In this document: piece after piece, positions 26,105-34,441 of the stretch
Position numbering within the stretch: the stretch's first letter is position 1
How the letters are laid out: each line of letters begins with the position of its first letter
Source of the DNA: JAWLCA01 sp041687395
Lineage (GTDB): Bacteria > Pseudomonadota > Alphaproteobacteria > Rhodobacterales > Rhodobacteraceae
Reading direction: 5' to 3'
DNA: 64,000 nucleotides
Assembly: GCA_041687395.1 (NCBI GenBank)
Contig: JAWLCA010000019.1
Coordinates: 1 to 64,000, forward strand
Made by a program: the position numbers and the translations under genes
Notes under the pieces: model-generated
Told to the model about the DNA's origin: nothing
Databases searched by the model: none
What the model saw: the letters and a program-made list of their open reading frames with translations, nothing else

Positions 26105-26299
26105 ATGAACCGATCCCTTGCCCTGGCGGCGCACGAAGCATTGCAGAGCATGGAAGAGGGCCTGAAGAAAGAGATTGCCCGCGCGCATCTCCTTTCCGCC
26201 GACTGGGCGGAACGGGGTGGCGACGAGGTGACGTGGATCCTCGAGCTTGAGCGCGCGAGCCAGGTACTGGACCAAGGCCGGCGCGCAGCGGAGTCCTAA
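26105..26299 (+). CDS. Small helical protein, unknown
   Basis: This 64-aa predicted protein (starting MNRSLALAAHEALQSMEEGL) is charged and helical, with no cysteines, membrane segment or known motif. Ribosome-binding evidence is weak at this ATG. An AAGGAG further upstream is poorly spaced. Its end overlaps the end of the convergent Crp/Fnr gene by 4 nt. The even amino-acid composition suggests it is real, but this is not certain. Confidence 0.5.
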   Translation: MNRSLALAAHEALQSMEEGLKKEIARAHLLSADWAERGGDEVTWILELERASQVLDQGRRAAES

Positions 26300-27057
26300 C
26301 GCAAGAGCGGCCCGCTTTGATCAAGATAGGTCGGGTCAAAACCGGCAAGCGCGACCAGCCCGTCGAAATCATCGAAGGTCACGCGCCCCTGCTGGAAGGT
26401 GACCAGCCCCTGCTCGCGCAGGTGGCGCAGGACGCGGTTGACATGCACCGCGCTCAGACCCAGCGCATCGGCCAGAAGGTATTGCGACAGCGGGCAATCG
26501 TAGCCGGTGCGGTCCCCCAGCCCGACAAGTGTCAGCCGGGCCCCCAGTTCCAGAAGGAAATGCGCCATGCGCTCCTCGCCGTTGCGGCGGCCGAGGCTGA
26601 CGAGATGCTCCACCACCATCGCTTCGTCGCGCGAGGCGGCCCAGAGCACCGCTGTCGCCAGCTTCGGCGTGCGCTTGAAGGCCTCCAGCAGGTCGGCGGC
26701 CAGAACCTCGGAGGCCTCGATCCTTGTGACCGGCTCGATATTGTGATCGGCAGTCCGAAACAGGACGCTGCGCAGGCCCAGGAAATCGCCCGGGATCTGG
26801 AAATCGACGATCTGGCGTTTTCCGTCCGGCAGCAGCTTGTAGGAATAGACCCAGCCCTCGGCCAGGATATAGACCGCCTGGTCGGCCTGCCCCTGGTGCA
26901 CGAGATCGCGGCCGGCGTCGAACCGACGCCGCCGGCGATGAAGGTCCGCCAGCGTCGCCATTTCGGGCTCCGACAGCTGCACGAACGCGCCGAGCTTCCG
27001 GGCGAGCGGGCCGCCCCCTATCCGCATGATTTCCCCATCGGATACGTTTGCATTCAT
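26296..27057 (-). CDS. Crp/Fnr-family transcriptional regulator
   Basis: This 253-aa regulator has an N-terminal cyclic-nucleotide-binding-type beta barrel (GRDLVHQGQADQAVYILAEG, FQIPGDFLGLRSVL) and a C-terminal Crp winged helix (PLSQYLLADALGLSAVHVNR, LREQGLVTFQQGRVTF). It lacks the cysteine cluster of FNR and the canonical cAMP-contact RS pair, so its signal is unknown. The ATG is supported by GGGAAGGTGA upstream. Proteins of this kind are often multicopy in Rhodobacteraceae and respond to redox or stress. Confidence 0.88.
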   Translation of the reverse strand: MNANVSDGEIMRIGGGPLARKLGAFVQLSEPEMATLADLHRRRRRFDAGRDLVHQGQADQAVYILAEGWVYSYKLLPDGKRQIVDFQIPGDFLGLRSVLFRTADHNIEPVTRIEASEVLAADLLEAFKRTPKLATAVLWAASRDEAMVVEHLVSLGRRNGEERMAHFLLELGARLTLVGLGDRTGYDCPLSQYLLADALGLSAVHVNRVLRHLREQGLVTFQQGRVTFDDFDGLVALAGFDPTYLDQSGPLLR

Positions 27058-27204
27058 CGGATCACCTTCCCTCATCGGGCAACCCTGCAGGAAAATGATC
27101 CTGTTCATCCTGCTCTGGATCAGTTCAGGATACGCTTCTTCTGCGATTATGACGATGCGATTCACGCGCAATGCGGCGCACCCTTCGCAGAAAGCAGTCC
27201 TGAC

Positions 27205-27441
27205 ATGTCCACACTCACCGATGTCTCTGGCACCGCCGCGCTCGCAATCTGCGAGTCGCTGCTGCTGGCGCTCAACGACCGGAAGGTTTTGCCTGAGTCC
27301 GAGATCGTGGGGATCCTCGAGGATGCGGCCGCAGCACATCTGAACGTCCCCGAGGGCAATGTGAATGCAGCCCTGCACGCCGCCGTCGCGGCGTTGATCC
27401 AGGGTATTCTGGACGGCGGGAATTCCGTCCGGCGCCCATGA
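27205..27441 (+). CDS. Small conserved-looking protein, unknown
   Basis: This 78-aa acidic protein starts MSTLTDVSGTAALAICESLL and ends in a helical region (NVNAALHAAVAALIQGILDG). The pattern of amphipathic helices and lack of internal rare-codon runs make it look genuine. It is divergent from the Crp/Fnr gene, so the two may share a promoter region (27058-27204). No function can be assigned. Confidence 0.6.
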   Translation: MSTLTDVSGTAALAICESLLLALNDRKVLPESEIVGILEDAAAAHLNVPEGNVNAALHAAVAALIQGILDGGNSVRRP

Positions 27442-27513
27442 ACCAGCACGACGGATCGAGGAACGAGCGGTGACTGGAAAGCCATGGTCCGCAGGCCAGA
27501 GTTGGCAGCAGGA

Positions 27514-27711
27514 TTATGCGGCGGCCGCCTCGGCCTCCTTGCATTCCCGCATGCACGCCTCATCGTCCCCGGCCGTGTGCGCAGACTCGGCGGCTTGATA
27601 ATGCCTCGTCGCTGCGTCCTTCTTTGGACCCAGCGTGGCATTGTCCGAGGCAATCTTTGCGTTCTTCAGCCGTTCGGCTGTATCCGCGGAACGGTGGGTG
27701 TCGGGTGACAT
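27514..27711 (-). CDS. Small charged helical protein, unknown
   Basis: This 65-aa protein (MSPDTHRSADTAERLKNAKI, ending ECKEAEAAAA) is hydrophilic and rich in Ala, Lys, Glu and Asp, with two Cys close together near the end. Composition suggests a helical stress-related protein. It is divergent from the 45-codon gene at 27741. The ribosome-binding site is weak. Longer in-frame starts exist but overlap the neighbour. Confidence 0.5.
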   Translation of the reverse strand: MSPDTHRSADTAERLKNAKIASDNATLGPKKDAATRHYQAAESAHTAGDDEACMRECKEAEAAAA

Positions 27712-27740
27712 CAGGACGGTCTTTTCTGGGAGGTTCCGAA

Positions 27741-27878
27741 ATGGCGAAGCGCGTGGACTACACCACCGTGGCACTCGTAACGCTCCACGGGCTTCTCGCA
27801 AACTCGGAAACTCACGCGCCCGCCGAACGATCGGCTGGCGTCCTTCAGGTTAGGCGCTCAACGGAGCCGCAACACTGA
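27741..27878 (+). CDS. Very small protein (45 aa), unknown
   Basis: MAKRVDYTTVALVTLHGLLA begins a 45-residue protein. A good GGGAGG site lies at the right distance from the ATG. Its stop codon falls inside the second copy of the 15-bp repeat at 27875-27889. The hydrophobic middle is too short for a sure membrane segment. Confidence 0.5.
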   Translation: MAKRVDYTTVALVTLHGLLANSETHAPAERSAGVLQVRRSTEPQH

Positions 27879-28017
27879 TGCAGGTTAGCGGCGGCAAAGG
27901 TATCCTGCGCAGCTATGGACTTCGATGTCGGGCGCGGAATTCTCAGAACCACGCCAACGGCTCACGGCGAAGAACGGGCTGCCTGGCGGAAGCGTTGCGT
28001 CATCCGCCCGAACCGAA

Positions 28018-28422
28018 CTACCCTGCCGTGAACAGGCGTGCCAGCAGCAGGAGCAGAAGGGCAACCCCCATGATCGGCATGACGAGATTGAGCGCACGCG
28101 GCCCGAGAACCTCTGCCCCGATGGTTGTTTTCGACGCGAGATGGCGCGGCAACAACTCGACGAGACCTTGCGCCACGGAATGATGCCCGGCAGCGAGCGC
28201 GGGAACGTCGAGAAACTTCTTGAGAAGTGCATTCAGCCGGTGCAACGCCGCGTCGTCCGAAAGCTTGGCGAGGTCGGATGCCTCCTGGCGTGGTTCGAGC
28301 CCCAGTCGGGCAAGGGTCGAGAAGACGGTGACCACGGCACCGTTTCGGTCTTCGCCGACTGCCGCGTGCAGGAACTGGTCGAACTCGGGACCATCGGGCT
28401 GCGGATTGGCGGGTTTTGGCAT
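28018..28422 (-). CDS. Small C-terminally membrane-anchored protein
   Basis: This 134-aa protein starts MPKPANPQPDGPEFDQFLHA after a GGAG site. The body is soluble and helical (LSDDAALHRLNALLKKFLDV). A single strong transmembrane segment closes the protein (VMPIMGVALLLLLLARLF) with only four residues after it, so it is a tail-anchored type. No known family is recognised. Confidence 0.65.
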   Translation of the reverse strand: MPKPANPQPDGPEFDQFLHAAVGEDRNGAVVTVFSTLARLGLEPRQEASDLAKLSDDAALHRLNALLKKFLDVPALAAGHHSVAQGLVELLPRHLASKTTIGAEVLGPRALNLVMPIMGVALLLLLLARLFTAG

Positions 28423-28749
28423 TGCGGACTCCAGATACTTCCGAGTGGTCGCACAAAACGGGCGCATTAGGTTGCGTCGAACCGGCGACAGGTGACCGAT
28501 CCTACAGGTTTCGCATAAGCAACAGACTGATGCAGATCAGCCGCGCTGACTGTCTTGACGACGCACGGCACCAAAGATGGGCGTTCTTGGTGTCTGGAGG
28601 GAACAGAAGTGACCTGCCCGTGGTTTGCGGGGCACCTGTACCTGTTGCGAGAGAGGCAGCCAGATCGTGAACGAAGCAAACCACCAGCGAGATGATCGCG
28701 ATAGTGGCCTGAACCTCCGTCAGGCCGACGAGGAACGAGGGCAAGCGAC
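28423..28749. other. Intergenic 327 nt, promoter region of hydrolase gene
   Basis: No gene is visible. A GGAAC followed 17 nt later by GGTT occurs near 28606-28631, which resembles the GGAAC-N16/17-GTT promoters read by EcfG sigma factors. It is about 120 nt upstream of the hydrolase start. The match is weak. A degenerate copy of the 15-bp repeat (CTGATGCAGATCAGC) lies near 28527. Confidence 0.35.
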
Positions 28750-29682
28750 ATGGTCTTGACCCAAAATACCCTTGCGCCGGAACTGCTTTCCCTCGATCTC
28801 TGGGCGGCAAACCTGGAACAGTTGACACCGGATCTCCCCTCGTGGCTTGCCCGGGTCGAACTTCGGCTCGCAGATGCCGCATCGCGGGGGGCAGCGGCGT
28901 TGGTGATGCCGGAGTATGCCTGCGCACAGTGGCTTGCTTTCGCGCCGACTGACCTGCCGCCGCTTGCACGACTGGGCTGGCTGGCCGACGTTGGCGCGGA
29001 CGCTCGTGCCACGATGGCGGCGCTTTCCGCACAGTACGGTGTCAGTCTGCTTCCCGGGACGATCCCGCACCGGGTGAAGGGTGGGCCGACCGTCACCAAC
29101 CGGGCGTGGTTCCTTACGGCGGATGGCGGTTCCTTCCATCAAGACAAGCTCTGTCTGACGCCGGCCGAGGAGATCGGTGCCGATGGCGCGACCACGCGGG
29201 GCGACGGGGTGACCGTCTTCAACTGGCTGGGTCTGCGTGTGGCGATGATCATCTGCCTCGACGTGGAGTTCACCGCACTCTGGGGGCGGCTCGGAAAGCT
29301 GGACCTCGACCTCATACTGGTGCCGGCCAAAGCCGACATGATCACCGGCTACAATCGGGTGTTCGGTTGCGCCCGGTCGCGCGCGATTGAATTGCAGACG
29401 GCGGTTTGCGCCGTCGGCGCCGTGGGGGTGCCGATGGGTCTTCCGGCAAGCGATACCGGTGTTGGTGGCGCGATTGCCTTTCTTCCTTGCGACATCTCTG
29501 TCTCGCTGGACGGTGTCTTCGCGGCACTCGCGCCGCAGACAGCCCAGGCGGAGACGAGCCTCGTCCTCTCGGTCCGGGATCTGCCTGTCGGGCAATGCCG
29601 TCGGATCCGCAACGGCGGGGCGGAGGCCGAGGTAAACCCTGCGTCGTGGAGTGCACGGCGACACAAGATCATCGAGTCATAG
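28750..29682 (+). CDS. Carbon-nitrogen hydrolase (nitrilase superfamily)
   Basis: This 310-aa cytoplasmic amidase/nitrilase-fold enzyme has the catalytic triad E55 (VMPEYA), K133 (HQDKLCL) and C169 (MIICLDVEF), in the usual order and spacing. It hydrolyses a C-N bond of an unknown amide or nitrile. The family is broad, and the specificity loops here match no branch I can name. It stands alone. The PHB-depolymerase-like gene begins 143 nt later and may be independently expressed. Confidence 0.9.
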   Translation: MVLTQNTLAPELLSLDLWAANLEQLTPDLPSWLARVELRLADAASRGAAALVMPEYACAQWLAFAPTDLPPLARLGWLADVGADARATMAALSAQYGVSLLPGTIPHRVKGGPTVTNRAWFLTADGGSFHQDKLCLTPAEEIGADGATTRGDGVTVFNWLGLRVAMIICLDVEFTALWGRLGKLDLDLILVPAKADMITGYNRVFGCARSRAIELQTAVCAVGAVGVPMGLPASDTGVGGAIAFLPCDISVSLDGVFAALAPQTAQAETSLVLSVRDLPVGQCRRIRNGGAEAEVNPASWSARRHKIIES

Positions 29683-29825
29683 CCAGTTACCACACGGCAA
29701 CGAACTTGCATTCCCGGATGCCGTGCCCACTTCCATCTGGGCAAAGCGTGCATGCGGATACCAGGCGAAGACCGCCTTATCCTTACCTTGCGCCATTTCG
29801 GCCGACACTCCTGAAGGGAAATTCA

Positions 29826-31022
29826 ATGGCACGCAGCTTTGCGGCAAAGATGCGCCGGGCAACCCGGCTGATGCGCCCGCGCAAGCTGACCAAGTCGGCC
29901 AGTTCGATGCAAAAGGCGATGACCAGTTTGGTTGTCAGATCGACACTCGCCCCGCTGACCGCGCTCAAGCCAAAGACCGCCAAACCGCGAAAAACAAAGG
30001 CTCCGAAAGCCGGTCAAACGCTTGGGCCCGTGCTGACGCAACTGCGGGCCATGCAATCGATGCTACCCGGCACGGTGGACCGATCGGCCGGGCGAGAAAT
30101 CAAACCGCGCATACCGAATGAGGCGCAGTATCTGGACCGAACGCATCGCAGCGCTGCAGGATCGCGAAATTACAAGCTGTACCTGCCCGCCAGCCAGCCA
30201 AAACGGCCAAAGGGACTGATCCTCATGCTGCACGGCTGCACCCAGACTCCGGACGACTTTGCGACCGGCACGCATATGAACGCGCAGGCTGAGAAGCATG
30301 GCCTTGCCGTCGCCTATCCCGCGCAAGTCAGTCGCCACAACGCGGCGTCGTGCTGGAACTGGTTCAAGCCGCGCCACCAGAGCCGAAGTGCAGGCGAACC
30401 TGCCATACTGGCCTCGATGACGCGCAAGCTGATGCGAGAATTCGGCCTCAAACGAGAATCCGTCTATGTCGCAGGACTCTCGGCCGGCGGTGCGATGGCG
30501 ACCATTCTGGCGGATGTCTATCCGGACGTATATTCGGCGGCGGGCGTGCATTCCGGTCTCGCCCGAGGCTCCGCCCGCGACCTGATCTCGGCGATGTCGG
30601 TGATGCGAAGCGGGGCAACAGCCAAGGGGCTGATGCCTGCCGCCGCGGTGCGCTCACGCCCGGTGCGGCGGATCATCTTTCAGGGCACGACCGACAGCAC
30701 GGTCCACCCGGCCAATGCGGCGATGATCGTCGCGGCGGCGGTAGGACGGGACGCGGTGCCTACCAAGATGGGCAACCGCGCCGTGGCCGGGCGGGCGTAT
30801 GCCCGCAGCCATTATGCGGGACCGGATGGCGACGTTCTGATCGAGTTGTGGATGATCGAAGGGGCAGGACACGCCTGGTCGGGCGGTCGGGCCGCCGGAA
30901 CCTACACTGACCGGAAGGGGCCCGATGCCTCGGCTCAAATGGTACGGTTCTTCCTCGCGAAATCGGCATTAGACCAGATCGGCGCGGAACGAACCTGCCC
31001 CGCGAACGCTCCACCTAAGTGA
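29826..31022 (+). CDS. PHB depolymerase-family esterase (LpqC/PhaZ-like)
   Basis: This 398-aa alpha/beta hydrolase has the oxyanion region LILMLHGCTQTPDDFATGTH and the nucleophile S219 in GLSAGGA. A likely acid is in FQGTTDSTVHP and the His is in EGAGHAWSGG. This is the esterase/PHB-depolymerase family pattern. Residues 1-75 form a basic, Lys/Arg/Pro-rich tail without a signal peptide, so it is probably cytoplasmic and could bind polymer granules or nucleic acid. The chosen ATG follows a weak AGGGA site. A longer frame upstream overlaps the previous gene. Confidence 0.88.
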   Translation: MARSFAAKMRRATRLMRPRKLTKSASSMQKAMTSLVVRSTLAPLTALKPKTAKPRKTKAPKAGQTLGPVLTQLRAMQSMLPGTVDRSAGREIKPRIPNEAQYLDRTHRSAAGSRNYKLYLPASQPKRPKGLILMLHGCTQTPDDFATGTHMNAQAEKHGLAVAYPAQVSRHNAASCWNWFKPRHQSRSAGEPAILASMTRKLMREFGLKRESVYVAGLSAGGAMATILADVYPDVYSAAGVHSGLARGSARDLISAMSVMRSGATAKGLMPAAAVRSRPVRRIIFQGTTDSTVHPANAAMIVAAAVGRDAVPTKMGNRAVAGRAYARSHYAGPDGDVLIELWMIEGAGHAWSGGRAAGTYTDRKGPDASAQMVRFFLAKSALDQIGAERTCPANAPPK

Positions 31023-31181
31023 TCGGCAACTCTTGAAGCGAACTCGCTCTCCATAGTCGCGCCGGGGGGCATCGAATGAGCCTCTGGTCGCGACCATGTA
31101 GGGGTACGTGATGCCATAAATCCCAACCCTGTAGAGCGCCCACCTCTTTGACCGGCCATCTTGGTTACGCCGCGTGGACAT
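30969..31181 (-). CDS. Small basic protein downstream of flavodoxin remnant
   Basis: This 70-aa frame starts MSTRRNQDGRSKRWALYRVG, with GGGAGG about 6 nt before the ATG, and begins 11 nt after the stop of the flavodoxin remnant, as in an operon. It is Arg-rich with a central IYGITYPYMVATRG. Its 3' end overlaps the esterase gene antisense by 54 nt. It is either a real small gene or a remnant of the same decayed operon. Confidence 0.4.
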   Translation of the reverse strand: MSTRRNQDGRSKRWALYRVGIYGITYPYMVATRGSFDAPRRDYGERVRFKSCRSLRWSVRGAGSFRADLV

Positions 31182-31192
31182 TTGCGCCTCCC

Positions 31193-31390
31193 TCACGTCA
31201 ACCGGGGCGCCAGCGCATCGGCCCAGGCGGCGACCCGGCCCCAGTCGCGCCTGTCGCCCACCGGCGACTTCACGAGGCGAACGGCCATCCGGTCGAAGAA
31301 GGACAGGCGCGCGGGGTCGATCATCCCCTCGAAGAAGACCTCGTCTGTCGGGTTGACCAGTTCACGCGCATTCCCGGCGGAAGGAGTTTC
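31193..31390 (-). pseudogene. Flavodoxin-domain protein (HemG-like), C-terminal fragment
   Basis: EVFFEGMIDPARLSFFDRMA and VRLVKSPVGDRRDWGRVAAW match the C-terminal part of flavodoxin-like menaquinone-dependent protoporphyrinogen dehydrogenases. These end in a FF-G-x-D-x-x-R-L motif and then RL-V-K-x-P-x-GD-x-RDW. About two thirds of the expected 170-180 residues, including the FMN-binding P-loop, are missing. The sequence before about 31390 is unrelated, so the gene is 5'-truncated. Confidence 0.65.
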
Positions 31391-31537
31391 AACTGCGCAT
31401 GAGGCGAACGGGATACAGCTACAGGAAGTCGACGCTCCGCACACAGCTGCAGCACATCCACAACCTGTAACGCACGGCCGCGGACTGTCGCCGTCGCCCG
31501 TCGGGCGTCGGACCTGAAGCGATTGCGGAGGAAATGC

Positions 31538-31816
31538 TCAGCGCCGCACCAGCAGCCCGACTACAAAGCCGATGCCTGCGGCAATCCCCACCGCGGCCAA
31601 AGGATGTTCGGCGATCGCATCGACAACCGAGGCCCTCGTATTGCGGCCCGTTCGCACAAGCTTCCGCCCGGCTGCCTGGACCCCATCGACAACAACGTCA
31701 CCGGCCGTCGATGCCACGCTTGCGATTTCCGCGCGCAAAGCCTCTATTTGCGCCATCAGTTCTTCCAGAGTTGCGGGTGTGTCAGTCTTCGCAGTTGGTT
31801 TGACCGAGGCCATCAT
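31538..31816 (-). CDS. DUF883/ElaB-YqjD-like membrane-anchored protein
   Basis: This 92-aa protein has a long helical region (LEELMAQIEALRAEIASVAS) and a C-terminal glycine-rich membrane segment ending in Arg-Arg (AAVGIAAGIGFVVGLLVRR). This is the layout of the DUF883 family, including E. coli YqjD and ElaB. These are tail-anchored inner-membrane proteins that associate with ribosomes in stationary phase. Its surroundings of stress-type small genes fit. The start is ATG 31816 or the adjacent ATG at 31813. Confidence 0.85.
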   Translation of the reverse strand: MMASVKPTAKTDTPATLEELMAQIEALRAEIASVASTAGDVVVDGVQAAGRKLVRTGRNTRASVVDAIAEHPLAAVGIAAGIGFVVGLLVRR

Positions 31817-31940
31817 GGGTAACCTCCAGATTTGATATGCGCTGGAAAAGCCAGCATTTGGTTGCGCATGGTCTGGCTCGCGGTCGTCCTCGCAAGCGCT
31901 TGCCCCGCGTTATATTCCCGCTACGATCTCGACACTGCGA

Positions 31941-32015
31941 TCAGCGGAGCCCGAGATAGCCCAGGATGAACAGCACGATCACGACAAGGCCGACGATATA
32001 GATGATACGGTTCAT
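31941..32015 (-). CDS. Tiny single-span membrane peptide (24 aa)
   Basis: ATG at 32015, preceded by GGAGATC, opens a 24-codon frame beginning MNRIIYIVGLVVIVLFILGY and ending in LGLR before TGA. It is one hydrophobic helix with a positive N-terminus and a C-terminal Arg. Small proteins of this design are widespread in Rhodobacteraceae. The good ribosome site and clean membrane span support it. It lies upstream of, and in the same direction as, the DUF883 gene. Confidence 0.65.
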   Translation of the reverse strand: MNRIIYIVGLVVIVLFILGYLGLR

Positions 32016-32435
32016 TCTGATCTCCATGCCCGATCAAGATGTGATGGGCTGCATGGGGAGCATATTGCGACAATGCAACCAGTCCGGTGCTAACCCGTGT
32101 TAGCTGGCTGGCAACTCATTCGACGTGGGTGAGGTGCGCGGCTGAACGGCAGCTTTGGCCGAATGCCGCATTTGCTATGCGGCGCCGCGGCAAGTCCGCA
32201 TTCCGCCCACCCTGTCGACTGCGTTCGCGGTCGCAGCGCAAACCGAGCACGCGCGGCGAACGGCAGGAAGGTTCCGCACAGCGGCCGTCGATGGGCTAAG
32301 TTCGGAACTTGCATTGAGCCTCTCGAAGATTTCTTCGGGAGGTTTCCACCCAAGGGAGCCTCCGCTCGACGCGCGCGCCGTCAAGCGGATCGGGCAGGCC
32401 GGGGCGCAGCGGCGCGCTGCGCCCCGGCGGGACGT
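32016..32435. other. Gene-poor gap with possible IS30-like transposase remnant
   Basis: On the minus strand near 32300-32355 the frame reads SLGWKPPEEIFERLNASSEL, reminiscent of the end of IS30-family transposases (…PRKxLGWKTPAEVF…). The upstream part does not match, so at most a small fragment remains. Near 32090 lies the palindrome GCTAACCCGTGTTAGC. Nothing else is recognised. This gap separates the stress-type genes from the DUF3987 module. Confidence 0.35.
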
Positions 32436-34205
32436 TCAATGCAGCCGTGGCCCGGGGCCATCGAAATCTTCTTCCGTGGGCCACTCCAGTGCGAACCCTG
32501 TCGCCTCCGCCTCCGGCGTGGGACGGACGAACCGCAGGCTGTCCGGACGCCCGGGAGCAGGGGCCTCGGGTAGGGCGACGCTGGCCGCCTCGAGCAGGTT
32601 CAGCCAATCGGTTCCGGCTTGCGCCGGCCGGGACGCGACATCCTCGGACGCCCCCGCGGCAAGTCGCGCGCGATGGGCGTTGCGGAGATTGCGCAGCCGG
32701 CGCTCGTTGCGTTTCCTTTCTGTCAGAGCGAGGCGCTTCTCGATCTCGTCCATCGTGCCCATGATCGCCGCCGATTTCGTCCGGGTATCTCCCGGATCGG
32801 CCGCTCCAAATAGGTCGGGCGTGCTTGGGGCCGAAATCTGTTCAAGAAGTTCGGTGAAGAGCGACTTCATCTCGGGCGGCAGGGATTTGCGGAAGGGCGT
32901 GCTCATCTTGCGGGTGATGTTCCGCCAGGTTGGCTCGGTCCCGGCCGCGATCAGCCGGTCGCGGATCTCGACGATTTTCTGGACCTGCGCCGCGCCGTCC
33001 ATGTCATAGCCCTCCAGCATGATCCTCGCGCTCTCGAGGTGGTATTCCGCGAAGCGGCTCGCGATCATCGCGGTCTCCACGTCAATTGGGCGGGCGGCCT
33101 TGCCCAGCAGGAACTGCAGGGCCACGAGGTATTTCATGACCGAGAATCCGATGCGTCGGACGAAGGAGTCAGGTACTGCGCCGCCCGCCCAGCGGCCGCC
33201 CAGGTCCTTCCACCAGCTTCTCAGGTACGGGAGCACCTCCGGCTCGAGCGTGTAGGGACCGTCCGCGCCGGGCTGCGCACAGAGCGCGTGCCAGAGCTCC
33301 CGGATGTCGGACTCCGAGTCCGGCACCCAGGACTCCGAGAAGTAGAGGAAATGATCGAACATCGTGGTATCGGTGCGGCGCGGGGCGACGAAGTAATTGA
33401 ATCTCTGGCAGAAACCGTCGAGCATGCTGGTTGCGTCGATGTCGGTCTTCCACGACGAGAACACCGTGAGACCGTAGAACGTGAACGCGGGCTTCCCGAT
33501 TTCGGTTTTCACCTGCTCGCTCTTGAGGCGATTGCTGATCGGCTGATGGGAATAGGCATCCAGCATCCACGGTTTGATCCGCGCGAAGCGCGAGTCCCTG
33601 AGCACCTTCTGCAGGAACTTCCCCGCCTCGTCCTGAAACCAGAACGCACCATTGTTCGCGGCCAGGTCCTCGATCCATTGCGCATCGCTCCCAGGCGCGG
33701 ATAGCCTGCGCACCGGCGGCATCTCGTCGTCCGAGAGCATCGACATGATCCGATCTGCCGCGAGGGTCTTCGAACTGCCGGATTCGGCGAGGCCGATCGT
33801 CCAGAGTGTGGGCAGGATGGGTCCCAAGCCGGGCACGTCGAGGCTGGCGCCTGCCTGCGTCAGATGTGACGCGGCCAGCATGATCATCTGGAACACCGGC
33901 ATCGCGTAGGAAATGTCGGTCGCGCGAAAGTGCCGGACGACGCGAGCGATGATCGATCCCTGCGGAATCAGACGCCGCAGGTCCAGGGCCTGGTCGCTGC
34001 GCTTGTAGCAAAGGAAGGCGAGGAACATGTCTCGCTGCGCGTCGGTGAGCGATTTCGTCGGGCGTCCCTCGCCGCCGGTCGCGACACTCGCAAGCATGGT
34101 CGCCTCGGCCGGGGAGAGGACCGCTGCACCGGGTCTTGCGACGGTTCCGCTTTTCGTCTTGCTCCTCTTGGTCGTCTCTCTGGTAGTCTTCTTCCTACTC
34201 GTCAT
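32436..34205 (-). CDS. DUF3987-family P-loop ATPase of a mobile element
   Basis: This 589-aa protein has an atypical Walker A, GLAESGSSKT (about 138-147), and Walker B FWFQDEAGKF (D192-E193), the pattern of DUF3987 proteins, helicase/primase-like ATPases carried by phages and integrative elements. The N-terminus is basic (TSRKKTTRETTKRSKTKSG). A conserved-looking FDHFLYFSESWVPD region follows the ATPase core. The C-terminal 150 residues are charged and helical. The ATG at 34205 has AGGAAAGGA upstream. It is last in a minus-strand group of four genes, with GCCGACA repeats 110-240 nt upstream of its start. A role in element replication or maintenance is inferred. Confidence 0.75.
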   Translation of the reverse strand: MTSRKKTTRETTKRSKTKSGTVARPGAAVLSPAEATMLASVATGGEGRPTKSLTDAQRDMFLAFLCYKRSDQALDLRRLIPQGSIIARVVRHFRATDISYAMPVFQMIMLAASHLTQAGASLDVPGLGPILPTLWTIGLAESGSSKTLAADRIMSMLSDDEMPPVRRLSAPGSDAQWIEDLAANNGAFWFQDEAGKFLQKVLRDSRFARIKPWMLDAYSHQPISNRLKSEQVKTEIGKPAFTFYGLTVFSSWKTDIDATSMLDGFCQRFNYFVAPRRTDTTMFDHFLYFSESWVPDSESDIRELWHALCAQPGADGPYTLEPEVLPYLRSWWKDLGGRWAGGAVPDSFVRRIGFSVMKYLVALQFLLGKAARPIDVETAMIASRFAEYHLESARIMLEGYDMDGAAQVQKIVEIRDRLIAAGTEPTWRNITRKMSTPFRKSLPPEMKSLFTELLEQISAPSTPDLFGAADPGDTRTKSAAIMGTMDEIEKRLALTERKRNERRLRNLRNAHRARLAAGASEDVASRPAQAGTDWLNLLEAASVALPEAPAPGRPDSLRFVRPTPEAEATGFALEWPTEEDFDGPGPRLH

Positions 34206-34316
34206 GGCACGGATCCTTTCCTGGCCGGGTTGTTTCCCGGGACATCGGATCCTTTGCGAAAGACAGAAATTCGGGGGCGGGTGGTGCTCTCCTCGCAGGG
34301 CAAGTGCCGTACCCCC

Positions 34317-34441
34317 TGCCGACAGCCGACAGAGAAGGCAATGCATTGTTAGATATCGGAAAAGGCGGGGTGCTGCGTGCCGACAGACTGCCGACACGGG
34401 GCGTCGAGTGACGTCCAATTGGGTGTGTGCGCAGGTCGGCA
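34317..34441. repeat. GCCGACA repeat cluster upstream of DUF3987 gene
   Basis: GCCGACA occurs at 34318-34324, 34325-34331, 34379-34385 and 34390-34396, three of the four preceded by T. The inverted form GTCGGCA is at 34435-34441. Two closely spaced pairs lie about 60 nt apart just upstream of the gene, within a 346-nt gap (34206-34551) that holds no gene. Iterons of a replication origin, or operators for the DUF3987 promoter, are the likely options. Confidence 0.45.

Noticed and set aside
32175..32384. Minus-strand frame containing SLGWKPPEEIFERL as a full IS30 transposase
   Set aside because: Only about 15 residues resemble the IS30 C-terminus. The upstream catalytic region is absent. It is mentioned in the gap entry only.
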